64,000 nucleotides of DNA from Gigaspora rosea (GCA_003550325.1 QKWP01000119.1:197691-261690), one strand, 5' to 3'. Shown: positions 12,001-22,975, numbered from the stretch's first letter. Notes: generated from the sequence alone by a model not told the origin. Translations and numbers: made by a program.

Positions 12001-14690
12001 ACCAAAATCAAATGCTCAAAATTACATCACAATCCCCTCTTGACATAATTACTAATACTACTGGTACTAGTATCTCAATACCACCTTTAGCCTATATGGA
12101 TGATACAACATGGCTCTGTGAAAACTCTGAAACTATGCAAAATATTCTCAATGATACATCTGAACTCTATAAAATTAATAATATAGAAGTCAACCCTACA
12201 AAATCTGATTTACTTCATATTCAATCTAAACCCTACAAGTCCCAAACAATATCCCTTTTATTCAATAACCAACCTATTCTACCCAGAAAGTCCAATGATG
12301 TCATTAGATACTTAGGTATCTATTTTGATGGAAATGGTTCAACTAAACCAATATTTGATACAATTATTAACAAAATTGAAAACTTTATTTGTCAAATAAA
12401 ATACAAAAAACTTACACCCTTACAAATTTCATCACTTTTCAACCTTATACTCCAACCCTCTATTGAATATCTTCTACAAATATGCATTATTCATAAAAAT
12501 CTTCAAACCAAACTATCTAGACTCTTTACTATTCAAACCAAAAAAATGCTCTCCCTTGCTAAAAATACTAACAATATAGTTCTTACCAATCCTATAACAT
12601 TTAATTTACCTACCCTCAACAATTTGATTCAAAAAACAAGTGCTTCTAATATTGAACGTATATTTAATACTAGTCCAATTCTCAAAAATATAGGTCTTAC
12701 CCGTATTAAATCATGGTTAACTAAAATATGGTCTCCCAATCTTACTCAAAATCTACTTATTTCACATACTCATAAAACAAAAAATTTTACACTCATTTTT
12801 CACCTTTCACAATTAGCCAAAAACAATATTACATTATCAAATCTCTCACTTAATTCCTATTGCTCAGATTTTTTCTCTAATATATATCTAATCTATGATA
12901 TTCTTCCTCCAAACCCACAAACTTCTACAATTAATAGTTTGAAAAACAACCGGTTACTATTTATTGAACAAATTACAACTGCAAACAATAAATATATCCT
13001 TCCATGGAATAACATTTATTTACATACTAACAAATCTACTAAAGGACATCAACCTTTATGGTTTTCCAATATCCTCCAGTCTATACAAGATAACACAATT
13101 ACAACTACATGGCCTCATCTTAACTTACCCTCAATTAACTCCTTTATTAATACAACATATCTTCTTTCTCCTTTATTAACTTCCAATTCTTTTTCACTTA
13201 TACAAATACACTATAACTCTAACAATAATCTCTTTTTATCACATCAAACTTCTTTATCAAAAACCACAACATACAGCATAAACTCCTCAGATTTAGGTTT
13301 TATACAACTACTACCCCATACTCTTCCATTTTTAAATACCCTTTCTTCATTTAATCTTCCCTACAACCAAATTAGCAAACTCAAAAATCCAACATATATT
13401 CAAATAGATTACAAAGAAATTCTTGCTCTAATCCATATATTCAACCTCACTACTGCCACAACTCCCTCTCAATCTATACCACAAATTCATATTCCTACAC
13501 AAGAGATACAGCTTATACACCATCTAACCAATCATACTATCTACCAACATCAACTTACTAGTCTTTTGACACTCATTCAAAATCTAACTTCACAAGATCT
13601 TCACTTCTATACAGATGCTTCAATCCAAAATTTACAATCTTCAAATATCAAATCTGGTATTGGCTGGATTTGTGAAAACAATACCTCTATTAAATTCAAT
13701 GCAGCTACTACTCCATATCCAGATTCAACACGAACTGAACTTGAAGCAATTATTTCCCTTCTCCTTACAATTCCTAATAATACTCATATAAATATTCATT
13801 TAGATAACAATACTGCAATCAAAAATCTAAAACAAATACACTCTTCTAAAACTATACAAAACAAAAATTGGGATATCATATCTATTATTAATCAAATTAA
13901 ATATATCAAAAACATCTCATTTACCTTACACAAAGTTAAATCACACCTTAATTCTTTTCATAATCAAGCAGACCTACTTGCAAAACGTGGAACTAACAAA
14001 CCAATACTCAAAATTACCCATAATTTTCTAAATTTACCAATCCATTTTATGTGGAACAATCATCTTATTCCTTTCAAAATACGTACTTTTATTAAAAACA
14101 TATATACTATACAAGAGCTATACTCCTGGACTACTCTTAAAATATTTAAAAACACATTTGAAATTAATTGGACACTTTGTTTTGCTATTCTAAACACACT
14201 TGAATACAATCATTCCAAATATTCTTTCAGAATTAAAATCTTAACTAATAATCTCCCAACAATGGAAAACCTTCATATTCGCTACCCATATCTATATCCT
14301 ACTTCAAAATGCTCTCGCTGCTCTGATACTGAAGATACTCTACATATACTTATCTGTTCAAACAATAACAATAATATCCAACAATCTATAATTAGTATAA
14401 TTACTGAAACACTTACTTCTCTCAAAATTACTACTATATCCCCAGTTACAATTCTTAATATTCTTCTCCAATTCACACTTAACACACCTAGCCCAAAATA
14501 TAACCTTCTTCTATACTATATCATTGGAATTTACTCTTCTAATGTTTTGAAAATATTAAATCACTTACTACTAAACAAACTAAATTATTCCTTACTAATC
14601 TGTCTAACAATCTCTTGGATTGGTTCCAAAATATTATTTGGTCTTCTTGAAATATCTCTCAACATCAATGGGAACATGCTCGCAATATAA
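9060..14690 (+). CDS. LINE ORF2 polyprotein: APE endonuclease, reverse transcriptase, RNase H
   Basis: An 1876-codon open frame with no stop. Domains: a Ser/Thr/Asn-rich N-terminal part (residues 1-255); an APE-type endonuclease (about 259-494) with IASLNTNG, IMGDFN, SRIDQIW and SDHNTI, the expected active-site blocks; a reverse transcriptase (about 740-1110) with KAAGPSEICYE, the DMSKAFDKI motif, QGETYSPLLW and YMDD at about 1012-1015; RNase H (about 1515-1640) with YTDAS, TELEA, LDNN and HNQADLLA; and a C-terminal CSRC...H....C motif from residue 1751. The product nicks the target and copies element RNA there (target-primed reverse transcription). The start is the first ATG after a stop at 9045. 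The last 30 or so codons look frame-shifted: near 14570-14690 another frame gives more plausible sequence (NLLDWFQNIIW ... WEHARNITSKIKK). Confidence 0.93.
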   Translation: MYSAGYGTLRSCETELKTTSISTEDNYSTSDIISSSHSEVQHSFNTSLLSTNTNSNNYPISETYDKSLLIKDFSDEEIEIPTNSLNDNYSDLNSSKIYNPTTCYNKFLYYHRLQTLPSPQTVGTFLQYILENYPMFYSDQYIKISVKPHPQTDYFFTEAHIYLPYENLLPGHFIISPLGELPTFCKIELKSFNNSFQIPILSNNLFFLTPNLQHYTTLNSNTNTTSISNIQTNVNNFNTSPHIPNQTITLEPEYISIPIKIASLNTNGLLQPTKKLLIEEILNQNLYDIFGLSETHLTQKDGKFLNNKIKNYTSFWSSFSNPHQAGVGIFIHNKISKYVARTHNFNGHIIGLDLHFKNTPIRLLQIYIPTTEKKQLRKEIQEQIITLCQNPKYRYIIMGDFNSVPNPRIDCLPSKKTSIPETQLIKYFISHQYKDIYRFFFPNSSNFTFQCSNIQSRIDQIWTNLSITNIDYTDILSNSLFESDHNTITLELSVIINKPKTRKQHKRKKFLWKNCTKENLKNYANQTTLNLQKLHSQIDQIINQNQLNNFWNKLQKTLIKAATKHIPFYKINTIKEIKETSSSKQTPLFYRFKEIQYLKNHFSSSNFLPLCEKYILQYLDCTFQLLAPTLLQIKEEFQQIKIALNIQQQQTIYKEIQQKIENRNQSFLETPKLFYKKILEKYNNIHIDRLSIENSLLTEHNEILNAIHNHFSEYFKEKPLQPIPSSSEFYHLYKPHPEFEEYYHNLFQDITNQEWQEILNDLPNQKAAGPSEICYEHIKHASHKAQTLFKKFFNKCFQLQKVPTDWKSSNIFLIPKKSIWDFTLNQVRPISIIEPFKKTFTKIFTKRLDQVISNNHLLSDLNFAASKNSSTHIPIQILHNTIEHYKIHNKEAWILFQDMSKAFDKINISRLQDTCKRIGIPSLGINLITELHTSRQARIITAHGLTSPINIQSGIEQGETYSPLLWKIYYDPILTFIHQKYQNQMLKITSQSPLDIITNTTGTSISIPPLAYMDDTTWLCENSETMQNILNDTSELYKINNIEVNPTKSDLLHIQSKPYKSQTISLLFNNQPILPRKSNDVIRYLGIYFDGNGSTKPIFDTIINKIENFICQIKYKKLTPLQISSLFNLILQPSIEYLLQICIIHKNLQTKLSRLFTIQTKKMLSLAKNTNNIVLTNPITFNLPTLNNLIQKTSASNIERIFNTSPILKNIGLTRIKSWLTKIWSPNLTQNLLISHTHKTKNFTLIFHLSQLAKNNITLSNLSLNSYCSDFFSNIYLIYDILPPNPQTSTINSLKNNRLLFIEQITTANNKYILPWNNIYLHTNKSTKGHQPLWFSNILQSIQDNTITTTWPHLNLPSINSFINTTYLLSPLLTSNSFSLIQIHYNSNNNLFLSHQTSLSKTTTYSINSSDLGFIQLLPHTLPFLNTLSSFNLPYNQISKLKNPTYIQIDYKEILALIHIFNLTTATTPSQSIPQIHIPTQEIQLIHHLTNHTIYQHQLTSLLTLIQNLTSQDLHFYTDASIQNLQSSNIKSGIGWICENNTSIKFNAATTPYPDSTRTELEAIISLLLTIPNNTHINIHLDNNTAIKNLKQIHSSKTIQNKNWDIISIINQIKYIKNISFTLHKVKSHLNSFHNQADLLAKRGTNKPILKITHNFLNLPIHFMWNNHLIPFKIRTFIKNIYTIQELYSWTTLKIFKNTFEINWTLCFAILNTLEYNHSKYSFRIKILTNNLPTMENLHIRYPYLYPTSKCSRCSDTEDTLHILICSNNNNNIQQSIISIITETLTSLKITTISPVTILNILLQFTLNTPSPKYNLLLYYIIGIYSSNVLKILNHLLLNKLNYSLLICLTISWIGSKILFGLLEISLNINGNMLAI

Positions 14691-15056
14691 CTTCAAAAAT
14701 AAAAAAAGAAAATATTTTTTTCCAAGCACACCCCATACAACAATTACATTAACATCAAATATATCTCATATAGATTTCTCTTATTTTATAGAAAAATGGT
14801 TTCTACAAGGTTTTTCTCTAACAAACTTTATACAATAATGTCATGATATATGCCAGAGGTCTCCTCCAACCTATTCTAGCTAGTTAATTAATTTGAAATA
14901 ATTAATCATAGCATATATAGATAATAGGGGGTATAATATCACATTGGGTGCCTGTTTACAATAACACAAATGTAGTTTTGAAATCTTTAAATGTAAATTT
15001 TATTATTCTTTTTACTTAAATAAAGTTTCAACTATGGCATTTTAATAATAAAAAAA
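14691..15056 (+). other. LINE 3' region and tail
   Basis: Remnant of the ORF2 C-terminus in a shifted frame to about 14838, then non-coding sequence with 'aataaa' at about 15019-15024 and a final A-rich stretch directly before the duplicated target site. Confidence 0.7.
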
Positions 15057-15077
15057 AATTTTCGATTTGTATTGCTA

Positions 15078-15640
15078 TGCTTCAGGACATAACAAGATAG
15101 TTAGTAGCACAGTAGTACTAACATTTTTTTCTTTAGAATAGAACATAGCACGATAGTAGAGGTATAATAGTTCGGGACGTTAATAATACAGTAATTTTTT
15201 TATGTACAATACTAATGCTTCTTATTTCTTTAGAATAAACAGAACATAGCGCAATAATGAATATATGATAGTAGAGATCGGGACATAGCAAGATAGTTAG
15301 TAGCATAGTAATATTTTTTTACTGTAATACAGTACTAACAAGCATAATAGTTTGGGATGTAGCAAAATAGTTAGTAGCATGGTAGCAGCTATGGTAGCAT
15401 GCATAATAATTGAGATGTTAGTAACACAATAGTATTTTTTTTGATACAGTACTAATATTTTGTATGATAACGAACGTTAGCTGATAGTAAAAGCATGAAA
15501 GTTTGGGATGTAGCAAGATAGTTAGTAGCACAGTGGTTAGTATAGAGCATGCATAATAATAATAATAATATGGGGCGTAGCATAATAGTTAGTATAGGAT
15601 TCAGCATGATAATTGGGACATAACGAAATTTTAAAAAATT
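15078..15640. repeat. Degenerate 'agcatgatagtt' repeat, segment 4
   Basis: Resumes exactly where the palindromic MITE ends, with 'caggacataacaagatagttagtagcac' in the same style as 4200-4230. Phrases recur about every 90-110 bp. This is the right-hand remainder of the repeat split by the 5493-15077 insertion. Confidence 0.65.
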
Positions 15641-15839
15641 GAGTTTTGTTCATTATTGGCACTTTCTATTATTGAAAGGGCACAAGCAGCACCCCAAAAC
15701 ACTTGTAATTAATAAATTAAGTTAATAAATATATAATTATATATATTTTTTAGGTACTGGATTCATTTTAAAAAAATTAAATTAGATTATCTTAATAAAA
15801 TTTTAAGTAATTTTAATTTAAAAAAATGTCCAAATGTCC

Positions 15840-17250
15840 AATGTACAACACTGTATATAGTAGTTAAAATTGAATTAGTATTGGAACTATCATAACTTTT
15901 ATTATAAATTACTATAAAAAATTCAGTTACAGAATTTACTCACTATTCAATTACCAAAGGATTAAAATTTTTATGATTTTTTAATGATTTACTATAAAGA
16001 TGTTTGTTATAAAATTTACTTGCTAATATGGTTTATTCAGTGGTTAAAGCTAAGCTAGCATTGGAATTATTTTTGTTTCCATATAAAAAATTGTTACAGA
16101 ACTTACTTATTATTTCATGACCTATTAGGTAATTAAGATTGCATTGGAATTATTATAATTTACTATAAAGAATTCTGTTATAGAATTTGTCTAATGTAGT
16201 ATATACATTAGTTAAGGTTGAGTTGATATTTGATTTTTACTAAAAACTTTGTTACAGAATTACTTTCTATTCTAGTAATTACAGTATGTGATTAAGGTTG
16301 AGTTGGTTGTATTGGAATGATTAAATTTCTGATGAAATAATGAATTTCTTACAGAATCATCATGATCTCCAATATAAGTTACTATAATAAAATGCTATTA
16401 CAATTTTATTCACTTTCCAGTAACCAAATTTAGTATTAATATTTAGTTAGTCATTGTTATTTCTAATATAAGTTGTAAAAAAATTTATTTAGAATTTACT
16501 TGCTATTCTAATGACAATAGTGTATAGTTAAGTTGTTTGCATTGGAATTAGTGTTGAAATTATTATAATAAGTTACTATAAAAAGTTTTGTTACAAAACT
16601 TACTTGCTATTTTGCTATATATGTGAATAAAATTGTGTTAGTTTGTTAAATTTTCATGATTTCTAACCTAGGATACAGTAAAAATTCTGTTATAGAACTT
16701 ACTTGCTAATGCAGTACATATAGCAGTTTAATTAATATTAGAATTATTATAGTTTCTATTATAAGTTATTCAAAAATTTTGTTGCAGAGCTTGCTATTTT
16801 GTTTTGTAGTTTCTATTATAAGTTGTTATAAAGCTGTTATAATATTACTTACTATTGCAATGCACACAGTGATTAAGGCTCTGTTTATATTAAAATTATC
16901 CCAATTTCTACTTTACTGTAAAAAAAAATTCTGTTACAATACTCGCAATTCCAGTAACCATGATATATGATTGTGGTCAAGTTAGTTTGAATTAGAATTT
17001 TGTAACTTCTACTATGGGTTACTGCCAAAAATTTTAGTATACATAAAGTTAATATTAGATATTAACATGCATTAATCATGAGTTACTATAAAAAAATTCT
17101 AACATAGCACCTACTCATTATTTTGTATCTTTAGTATGTAGTTAAGGTTGAATTGTTTGATTGGAACTAATGGACTAATACCATGAGCTTGTAAAGAATT
17201 CTGTTGTAAAGCATTTAATATTATATTATTCAAGTAGATAAAATTGTTAA
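15840..17250. repeat. Old tandem array, about 90-100 bp unit
   Basis: About fourteen diverged units share the order 'tactataaaaaattctgtta', 'cagaacttacttgctatt', 'gtaa', then 'ggttgagttagtattggaa' and 'ttattataatttct'. A few units of the same family reappear at 30010-30290. No coding frame. Confidence 0.7.
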
Positions 17251-17605
17251 GTTTTATAAAGGTATATTTAAAATTTGGATAACAAATTAAATAAACAAAA
17301 AAAAGAAAAATATTTTACAAAAAAGTATTTTTTTTTGAGAAAATTTTATAAAAAAGTATTTTTTTGATAAAAATTTTATAAAAGAATTTTTTTTGAAAAA
17401 AATTTTAAATGTTTTATATAAAATTTTTTATGAAATAAAAAAATAATGTTAGATTTGTTAATTGGATAAACTTAATTAAATATTAAATCTTATATATAAA
17501 TATGGTTAATCAGCTCTAATAAAAAGTGGACTATAAAAAATTTAAAAAGTTTATATTAAATAATAAAACCTCTATATATATTGTTTGGGTCCTACAAGGA
17601 CCCTA
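17250..17605. repeat. Partial MITE related to 46737-47101
   Basis: The right part (17455-17605) matches, in reverse, the start of the element at 46737. Shared features are 'aacctctatatatattg', 'taaaaagtggactataaaaa', 'aaatatggttaatcagctc' and the 'gggtcc' terminus. The left terminus is not recognisable. Confidence 0.5.
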
Positions 17606-18190
17606 TAGAGAAAATTAAATAGCTATAGGAATAGTGCAAGAATCTTATAGTAGAAAAATTTCAGACTTCACAGTTGCAATAATGGTGCAATGATTATATA
17701 TAAAAACTAGGTACTGAGGCTGCAGCAGTAGTACAAAGACCTTATAGGAAAAATTAAACTTTTCTGCAATAGTAGCAAAGCAAAAGATTTAAGTTTAGGC
17801 TTCGTAGTTATAGTAGTAATACAACAATCTTATAGTGGAGGAATTTAGGCTTTGCAGTTGTATAGTGCAAGAACCATATATAAAAAATAAAAATATCTTC
17901 ACTAACTGGTAGTAACAGTGCAAAGGCTTTATACTAGTAAAAAAAAATGGTAGACTCTGTGGTAACAGTAATAATATAAAAGCATTATACAAAAAATTAG
18001 GCTCCACACCTGTAGTAGCAGTGCAAGAACATTATATTAGAAAAATCTAAACTACATAGTTGCAATAATTTTATGGTAAAAAAAAAATAGCATTCACAAC
18101 TGCAATAGTCTTATGTGAAAATTAGACTTGTGGCTATAATAGCAGTATGTAAGGACTTAAAGTAAAAATATATATATATATATATATTGC
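17606..18190. repeat. Old tandem array, about 65-75 bp unit
   Basis: About eight diverged units of 'agtgcaagaa.cttatag.a.aaaa..taggcttcacagttgcaa.agta'. It ends in a (TA)n tract at 18168-18187. Open frames on the minus strand across it are repeat-derived. Confidence 0.65.
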
Positions 18191-18403
18191 TTCGCTACTG
18201 TAGTAAGGTATAAAACTTTATTTAGTAAAAAAAAAAATAGACCGCCTAAAATTATAATTGTTAAGAATCTTAATGATAAAATTAAAATTATAATCATTAA
18301 ATGATATATTAGTACTTGAAAATTATAATTGTTAAGAATTTTAACAATTGTGCACATTAATGTATTAAAATTATATAATTAATATACATTTAATATATTG
18401 ATA

Positions 18404-18769
18404 CAGTACACCCTGTCAAAACTAATTCTGTCAAAACTGATAACCTTTCATAACTGATAAAAAGTTGATCCACCATATTGGTTCCATAATTCAAATTTAA
18501 TAACCTGTTATTTCTGATAACCAATACTCAAAATATTAGTTATCTATAAGAGTTCTATAAGATATCAGATTTGTAAGGTAAAATTAATTAATTTAATTGG
18601 CTCAAATCTGATTTTGTGTAACTGAATATGTATGAATAAATATAATTTGGCCAATTATATTTAGATAGGATCCTGTGACCATGGCTATTAGTATTTTTAA
18701 ATCTGATAACCTCTCAAAGCTGATACAAAACCTTTCCACCATGTATACTAGTTTTGACAGGGTGTACTG
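18404..18769. mobile_element. Tc1/pogo-type MITE, TA target
   Basis: The 366-bp element has 21-bp inverted ends CAGTACACCCTGTCAAAACTA, flanked by TA on both sides (18402-18403 and 18770-18771). The subterminal 'gataacc' repeats are also inverted. CAGT ends with TA duplications are typical of pogo/Tigger-derived MITEs. Confidence 0.85.
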
Positions 18770-19438
18770 TATAATACTATGCATAATAGTGCACAAATTT
18801 TAATTTTTTGGATAATAACATATATTAAATTTTTTGAATGATTGGTTTCTATACAAACCTGTGCTTATCTGCATACAATTTCATATTTATGTATGCATTC
18901 CTGTATAATCAAGTTTTCATAGGCTATCTAACAATCTAATTGGCCAATTTAGATTACACTATATATTAGCTATAGAACATGTCATACCAAGTGATAAATT
19001 ATAATAATAAAAATATATAAATTTACTATAAGCTTTAAGCCTTCAACTTACATATTTTAACTTTTTTCAAATTCTGGGGTTAAGTATATCAAAAATAGTA
19101 AATTAAGGCTATCTAAACCACTTTTTTAAAATTTTTGCAAATTTAACAAATTTTTTTTAATAAAAATTTTTAAAAAGTAAAATTTTTCAATTTTAAAACT
19201 GCAATTATATATAAAATTTTATGCTGAGCAAGTTTACTTAGTAAAAAATATAGATCATCTTGACAAAAAATCAAGTTAGCTATAAACTAAAGTTAAAAAT
19301 TTTTGGTTTGCAATATTATAAACCCCTTTTTTGTTAAAATAGCCTACTTTGGGCTTATAAACTTGTTCAGCATGTAATTCTACTTATATCAAAATCAAAA
19401 AAAAACATGTATTTTGAACCTTTTATTGAGTAAAAAAT

Positions 19439-19497
19439 GGGGTTAAAGTTAAAAAAAATTATTTTTTAAAAAAAATTTTTTCTAACTTTAACCCCAT
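19439..19497. repeat. Hairpin with 'ggggttaaagtta' arms
   Basis: ggggttaaagttaaaaaaaa pairs with ttttttctaactttaacccc around a short AT loop. It lies between the two inner arms of the composite element. Confidence 0.75.
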
Positions 19498-19868
19498 TTT
19501 TCATTTAGTAAGGGCAGTGTCATTAATCACCTGATTATTTTTTATCAGAGGCCTACCCCCCTCCCTCTTCCTTAATATATAAATAGTCAGGTTCTTATAT
19601 ATAATTTCAACTTTTTTTACCCCCCTCCCCCAAAAAATTACCTGATTTTTGTTACTCCCCTAAGTTCAAGAAAACAAATTTGATTTTGTTATAAGAAGAA
19701 TTACATGCTGAATAAATTTACTTAGAAGCCCAAAACAGGTTATTTTGACAAAAAAAGGGTTTATATTACAAACCAAAAATTTTTAACCTTAGTATATAGC
19801 TAACTTGCTCTTTTGTCAAGATGATTTATATTTTGCTAATAAGTAAACTTGTTCAGTATAAAACTTGT

Positions 19869-20004
19869 ATTATTTATTTCCTGGAGGAGTAGAAATTATA
19901 ACAGAGTTTACTGTTAATTATAGTACATGGATGGCCCAAAGGGCCATCCACATACTATTATCATCAGTAAACTCTGTTATAATTCCTTCCAGAAAATAAA
20001 TAAA
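19869..20004. repeat. 136-bp near-perfect palindrome
   Basis: The arms run from 'tatttatttcctgga' to the centre 'atggcccaaagggccat' (about 19929-19947) and back to 'ccagaaaataaata'; 'attataacagagtttactg' is present in both arms. It looks like a small fold-back MITE inserted in the composite element. Confidence 0.85.
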
Positions 20005-20352
20005 AAATCCCCAAGAGCATATTACTAGATGTTAATTGGACTACTATACTATTATTTTTACATGTGTTCCATATTTATATTTGCATTGTGCTTTACTAAC
20101 TTTTGGGCTTTGCTTTATTATTTTTTTATTTACATTATTTTTATTGTTTTTATCTTTTTATTATCTTTGCTTTTATTTCTATGTTTAAGTTTTTTCAAAC
20201 TCTTACTTTCACTTTGCCCATATTGTGCTTTTTTAGTTTTATTTTACTGTGCCCATTTACTTTGCTTTTAAAGTTCTTTAGATAAAATATGAAAAATACA
20301 AAAAAGAAAATGATTCAAATAAAATTAAGAGCTAAAATTAGAGTTTCCCAAT

Positions 20353-20387
20353 GACTGGAAATCTTTTGTGAGAAGATTTCTGGTCAC
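20353..20387. repeat. Short hairpin
   Basis: tgactggaaatctt and its near-inverse aagatttctggtca flank a 7-base loop. It could be the remnant of a small fold-back element. Confidence 0.5.
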
Positions 20388-20703
20388 AATATGATTATTA
20401 TAAATATAGTTAATTACATATAAAAATAATAATGAAGGTAGTCATGAGTGATATTTAGTGCAACAGGGTGATAATACATATAATTGCAGTTTTAAAATTG
20501 AAAAAAAATTCCTTTTTAAAAATTTTATTAAGAAAATTTGCAAAATTTGCAAAATTTTAAAAAATGTTCTAAATAACTTTAATCTACTATTTTCAATATA
20601 CTTAACTCCAGAATTTGAAAAAAGTTAATATGTAAGTTAAAAATAATGTAAAGTTAAAGTTTACAGTAAATTTATATGTTTTTATTATAGAATATTTCTA
20701 ACT

Positions 20704-22040
20704 ATAACCAGTAGTGACCGTCACCACCCTTTTGTGTAACAAAAAAATTTAATTTATTAAAAAATTTATTAACATATTTAAAATAACTAATTATACTACA
20801 ATATATAATTTTACTAATTTTATTTAACCAATTAAAAATATATATATGTATTGTTACGCGCATACTTGTTTTTGTTAATAACATCATTTTTATGCAATAC
20901 GATTATAATATACAATTATTACAGTTAGTTACTTTGATTACAATCAGCAGCACCTGCAGCAAACTCTGTGGTCACTCGCTACAGCTATCACCTCCACGTC
21001 GCTCCATTTTTCTAGATACCTAGCACGATCAACTATATTCTGACCCTAACTCTAACCCTAACTAAATCCCGACTAATGATAGCACGAACTGGAAGAAGCA
21101 CCAAAAGAATGATATGCAACGGTTAAATAATCTCGTTACCAGAAAAGAAGAGTTAGTCAGTATGTACATAAACATATACAGTATAACAAAAAAAAAAAGG
21201 AATACTTCTCTCTATGCTGAATATGCTGGTGAATGATTTTTCAAGATGTTGAAAACTCAAAATCCAATCATCTAGCAAGAGAAACACATGATGGCCACCT
21301 ATTTTAAACGACACAGCAAATTATTTTGATTCCGTGTACTCAAACCAAAACCGGCTGAAAAGAACTGTAACCTAAAATTACCTGAAATTATGAGTTATCT
21401 ATGTAAAATACTACACTAAAAACAACAACAAAAAAAAGCAAACGTATCTTTACACCAATTACCCATAGTTTCAACTTTACATGCCAAATCCAAATGCTAA
21501 CCGCCTGACAAAAACACCAACGACGAAAACATCGAAATTATTGCCTAATAAACTTAAAAGGAGAAAACGCGTAAAGTTAAAATATGAGAAAAAGAACAGT
21601 ACTAAAGACACTAGTGACGAAATACGCACCAAAATGGACTAATGCGAACACCAACAACGAAAAGCATGACACCAACAGCAAAAACTACGAAAAAAGGCAC
21701 CTAAAGTAAGACAAAAGAGGTTAGTTGTCTGAACCGAAATCTGAGAATGCACAATAACTGAAAACAACGCGATTGCGAAAAAGAAAGAAGCACCGGAATG
21801 AACGACGCCAACAACGTAAAAAAAGTACGGTACCAACGAGAAAGGCAAAATACCAACCGATGACAAAAGAAACACCAATGAAGAAAGAGGCACAAAACTG
21901 GACGACACCAACAATGTGCTACCGGTAGAAAAAAAATAAGCGTTAATAAAAAATAAAAAATACAAAAAAAAGGAAAAAAATACTTATATGTAGATCTGAT
22001 TAATGGTGTAACGGGTAGTGATCATCACCATGGGTTATTT
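20704..22040. mobile_element. Possible DNA element with 'ataacc..tagtga' ends
   Basis: The left end 'ataaccagtagtgaccgtca' and the right end (inverse 'aataacccatggtgatgatc') form an imperfect terminal repeat about 1.3 kb apart. The interior is less AT-rich than its surroundings. It contains 'accctaactctaaccctaac' (21042-21061) and recurring 'acaccaacaacgaaa' phrases (21500-21910). Minus-strand frames of 64-108 codons there follow the repeat and are not called as genes. Confidence 0.4.
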
Positions 22041-22794
22041 TAATAATTATTCTTTATAATTGTTATTATGAAATAACACACATATATCAACAGGTGTGAC
22101 AAGTCCTATAACTAATATACAAATTAAAAATTGGCTAGTTAAGGTTTCCTGCACCTATCAAAGTTGCCCAACAAAATCTTTTTTTCAAAGGTGGTTTCCT
22201 ATACAGGTTATTGATTTTTGGCAAAATGAACGTTTGTTTTGAATTTTACTAATTGTGTTACATTACACCTGATCGTAAAATCTGATTCATAGTTTAAGAA
22301 TATAATACAATATAGTATATGACAACTAGTAAAGTACTTTGAAAAATACTTAAAGAAAATTCCAATTAAATTCAGACTTAGCAATTGAAATTTATTACAA
22401 TATGCAGAATTTATGGTTGTAATTTATGATTAATTTTGTATTAAAGCTATATTTATAAAATAAGTTTGAACACTATGCATTATAAAATATCTTTATTTTA
22501 GTTTAAGAATACAAATAAAATATATTTAAAGTTACAGTTAGAACTTTTAAATAAGTAGAATTTTGTGGTTTCTCATTTGAGTTTTAGATGAATTTTTAGT
22601 TGTATAAACTTAAAGATGCATTTTTTATTTATCATGTACTATATTTTCTCATTTAAATTATATAAATAATACTGGTGCCTGCATTAAAAGATAGTAACAA
22701 TTAAAAAAAGAAGAAATAAATCAAAAGATACAAGGATCTTGATCAAGAATACCTTTGTTTGAATTGTATAGTAGCTTAGATTAATGATGCCTGA

Positions 22795-22975
22795 CACATG
22801 ACGAAACTATTTCATCAGGCAACTTCAAATTGACGAATTGATGAATAACAAAACCCATGACGCATGACAAAACCCATAACGCATGAAGAAACCTATGACA
22901 CATGATGAAACACATGACTCATGAGCCCATGATGCATAACAAAACCAATAATAAATAACAAAACCCATGATGATT
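22795..22975. repeat. Minisatellite 'catgacgcatgacaaaaccc'
   Basis: About eight variants of a unit of 18-20 bp at the left end of the hAT-like element. The motif resembles the inverse of the 'gtttcgtcaa' array at its right end, as expected of subterminal repeats. Confidence 0.75.

Larger units (their letters stand above)
5909..15056 (+). mobile_element. LINE (non-LTR retrotransposon), Tad/I-type, 9.1 kb
   Basis: The element has a broken ORF1 (6430-8439), an open ORF2 (9060-14690) and a 3' tail ending in an A-rich 'taataataaaaaaaa'. A perfect 13-bp duplication aattttcgatttg flanks it (5896-5908 and 15057-15069), which fixes both ends by direct observation. ORF2 carries an APE-type endonuclease, a reverse transcriptase with YMDD, an RNase H and a C-terminal CCHC-like motif. 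That order is known for the Tad1/I group of LINEs, including fungal ones. The perfect duplication and open ORF2 suggest a young insertion. It landed near the right end of the palindromic MITE that starts at 5493. Confidence 0.93.
19005..20695. mobile_element. Composite fold-back element with concentric inverted repeats
   Basis: The outer arms (about 19005-19215 and 20480-20695) are inverted copies of about 210 bp, with landmarks 'aaatttactataag', 'caaattctggggttaagtat' and 'ttttaaaactgcaatta'. Inside is a second inverted pair (19207-19402 and 19677-19872; 'catgctgaa..aa.tttactta' and 'accaaaaattttt'). A third structure at 19869-20004 is a nearly perfect palindrome. No coding frame is convincing; the T-rich frames at 20029-20285 are low complexity. 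Confidence 0.7.

Noticed and set aside
20029-20285. Phe/Leu/Ile-rich frames suggesting a membrane protein
   Set aside because: T-rich low-complexity DNA inside a fold-back element gives such frames by composition; no start context, splice sites or family pattern.
21042-21062. Telomere-like 'ctaaccctaac' phrases (also 4503-4520, 52067-52140 and 59571-59610)
   Set aside because: Short, irregular and in the middle of the window; one lies inside a MITE. Not evidence of a telomere or fusion point.
21639-21965. 108-codon minus-strand frame
   Set aside because: Follows the recurring 'accaacaacgaaa' phrase and is hydrophobic by codon bias of that repeat; no motif.
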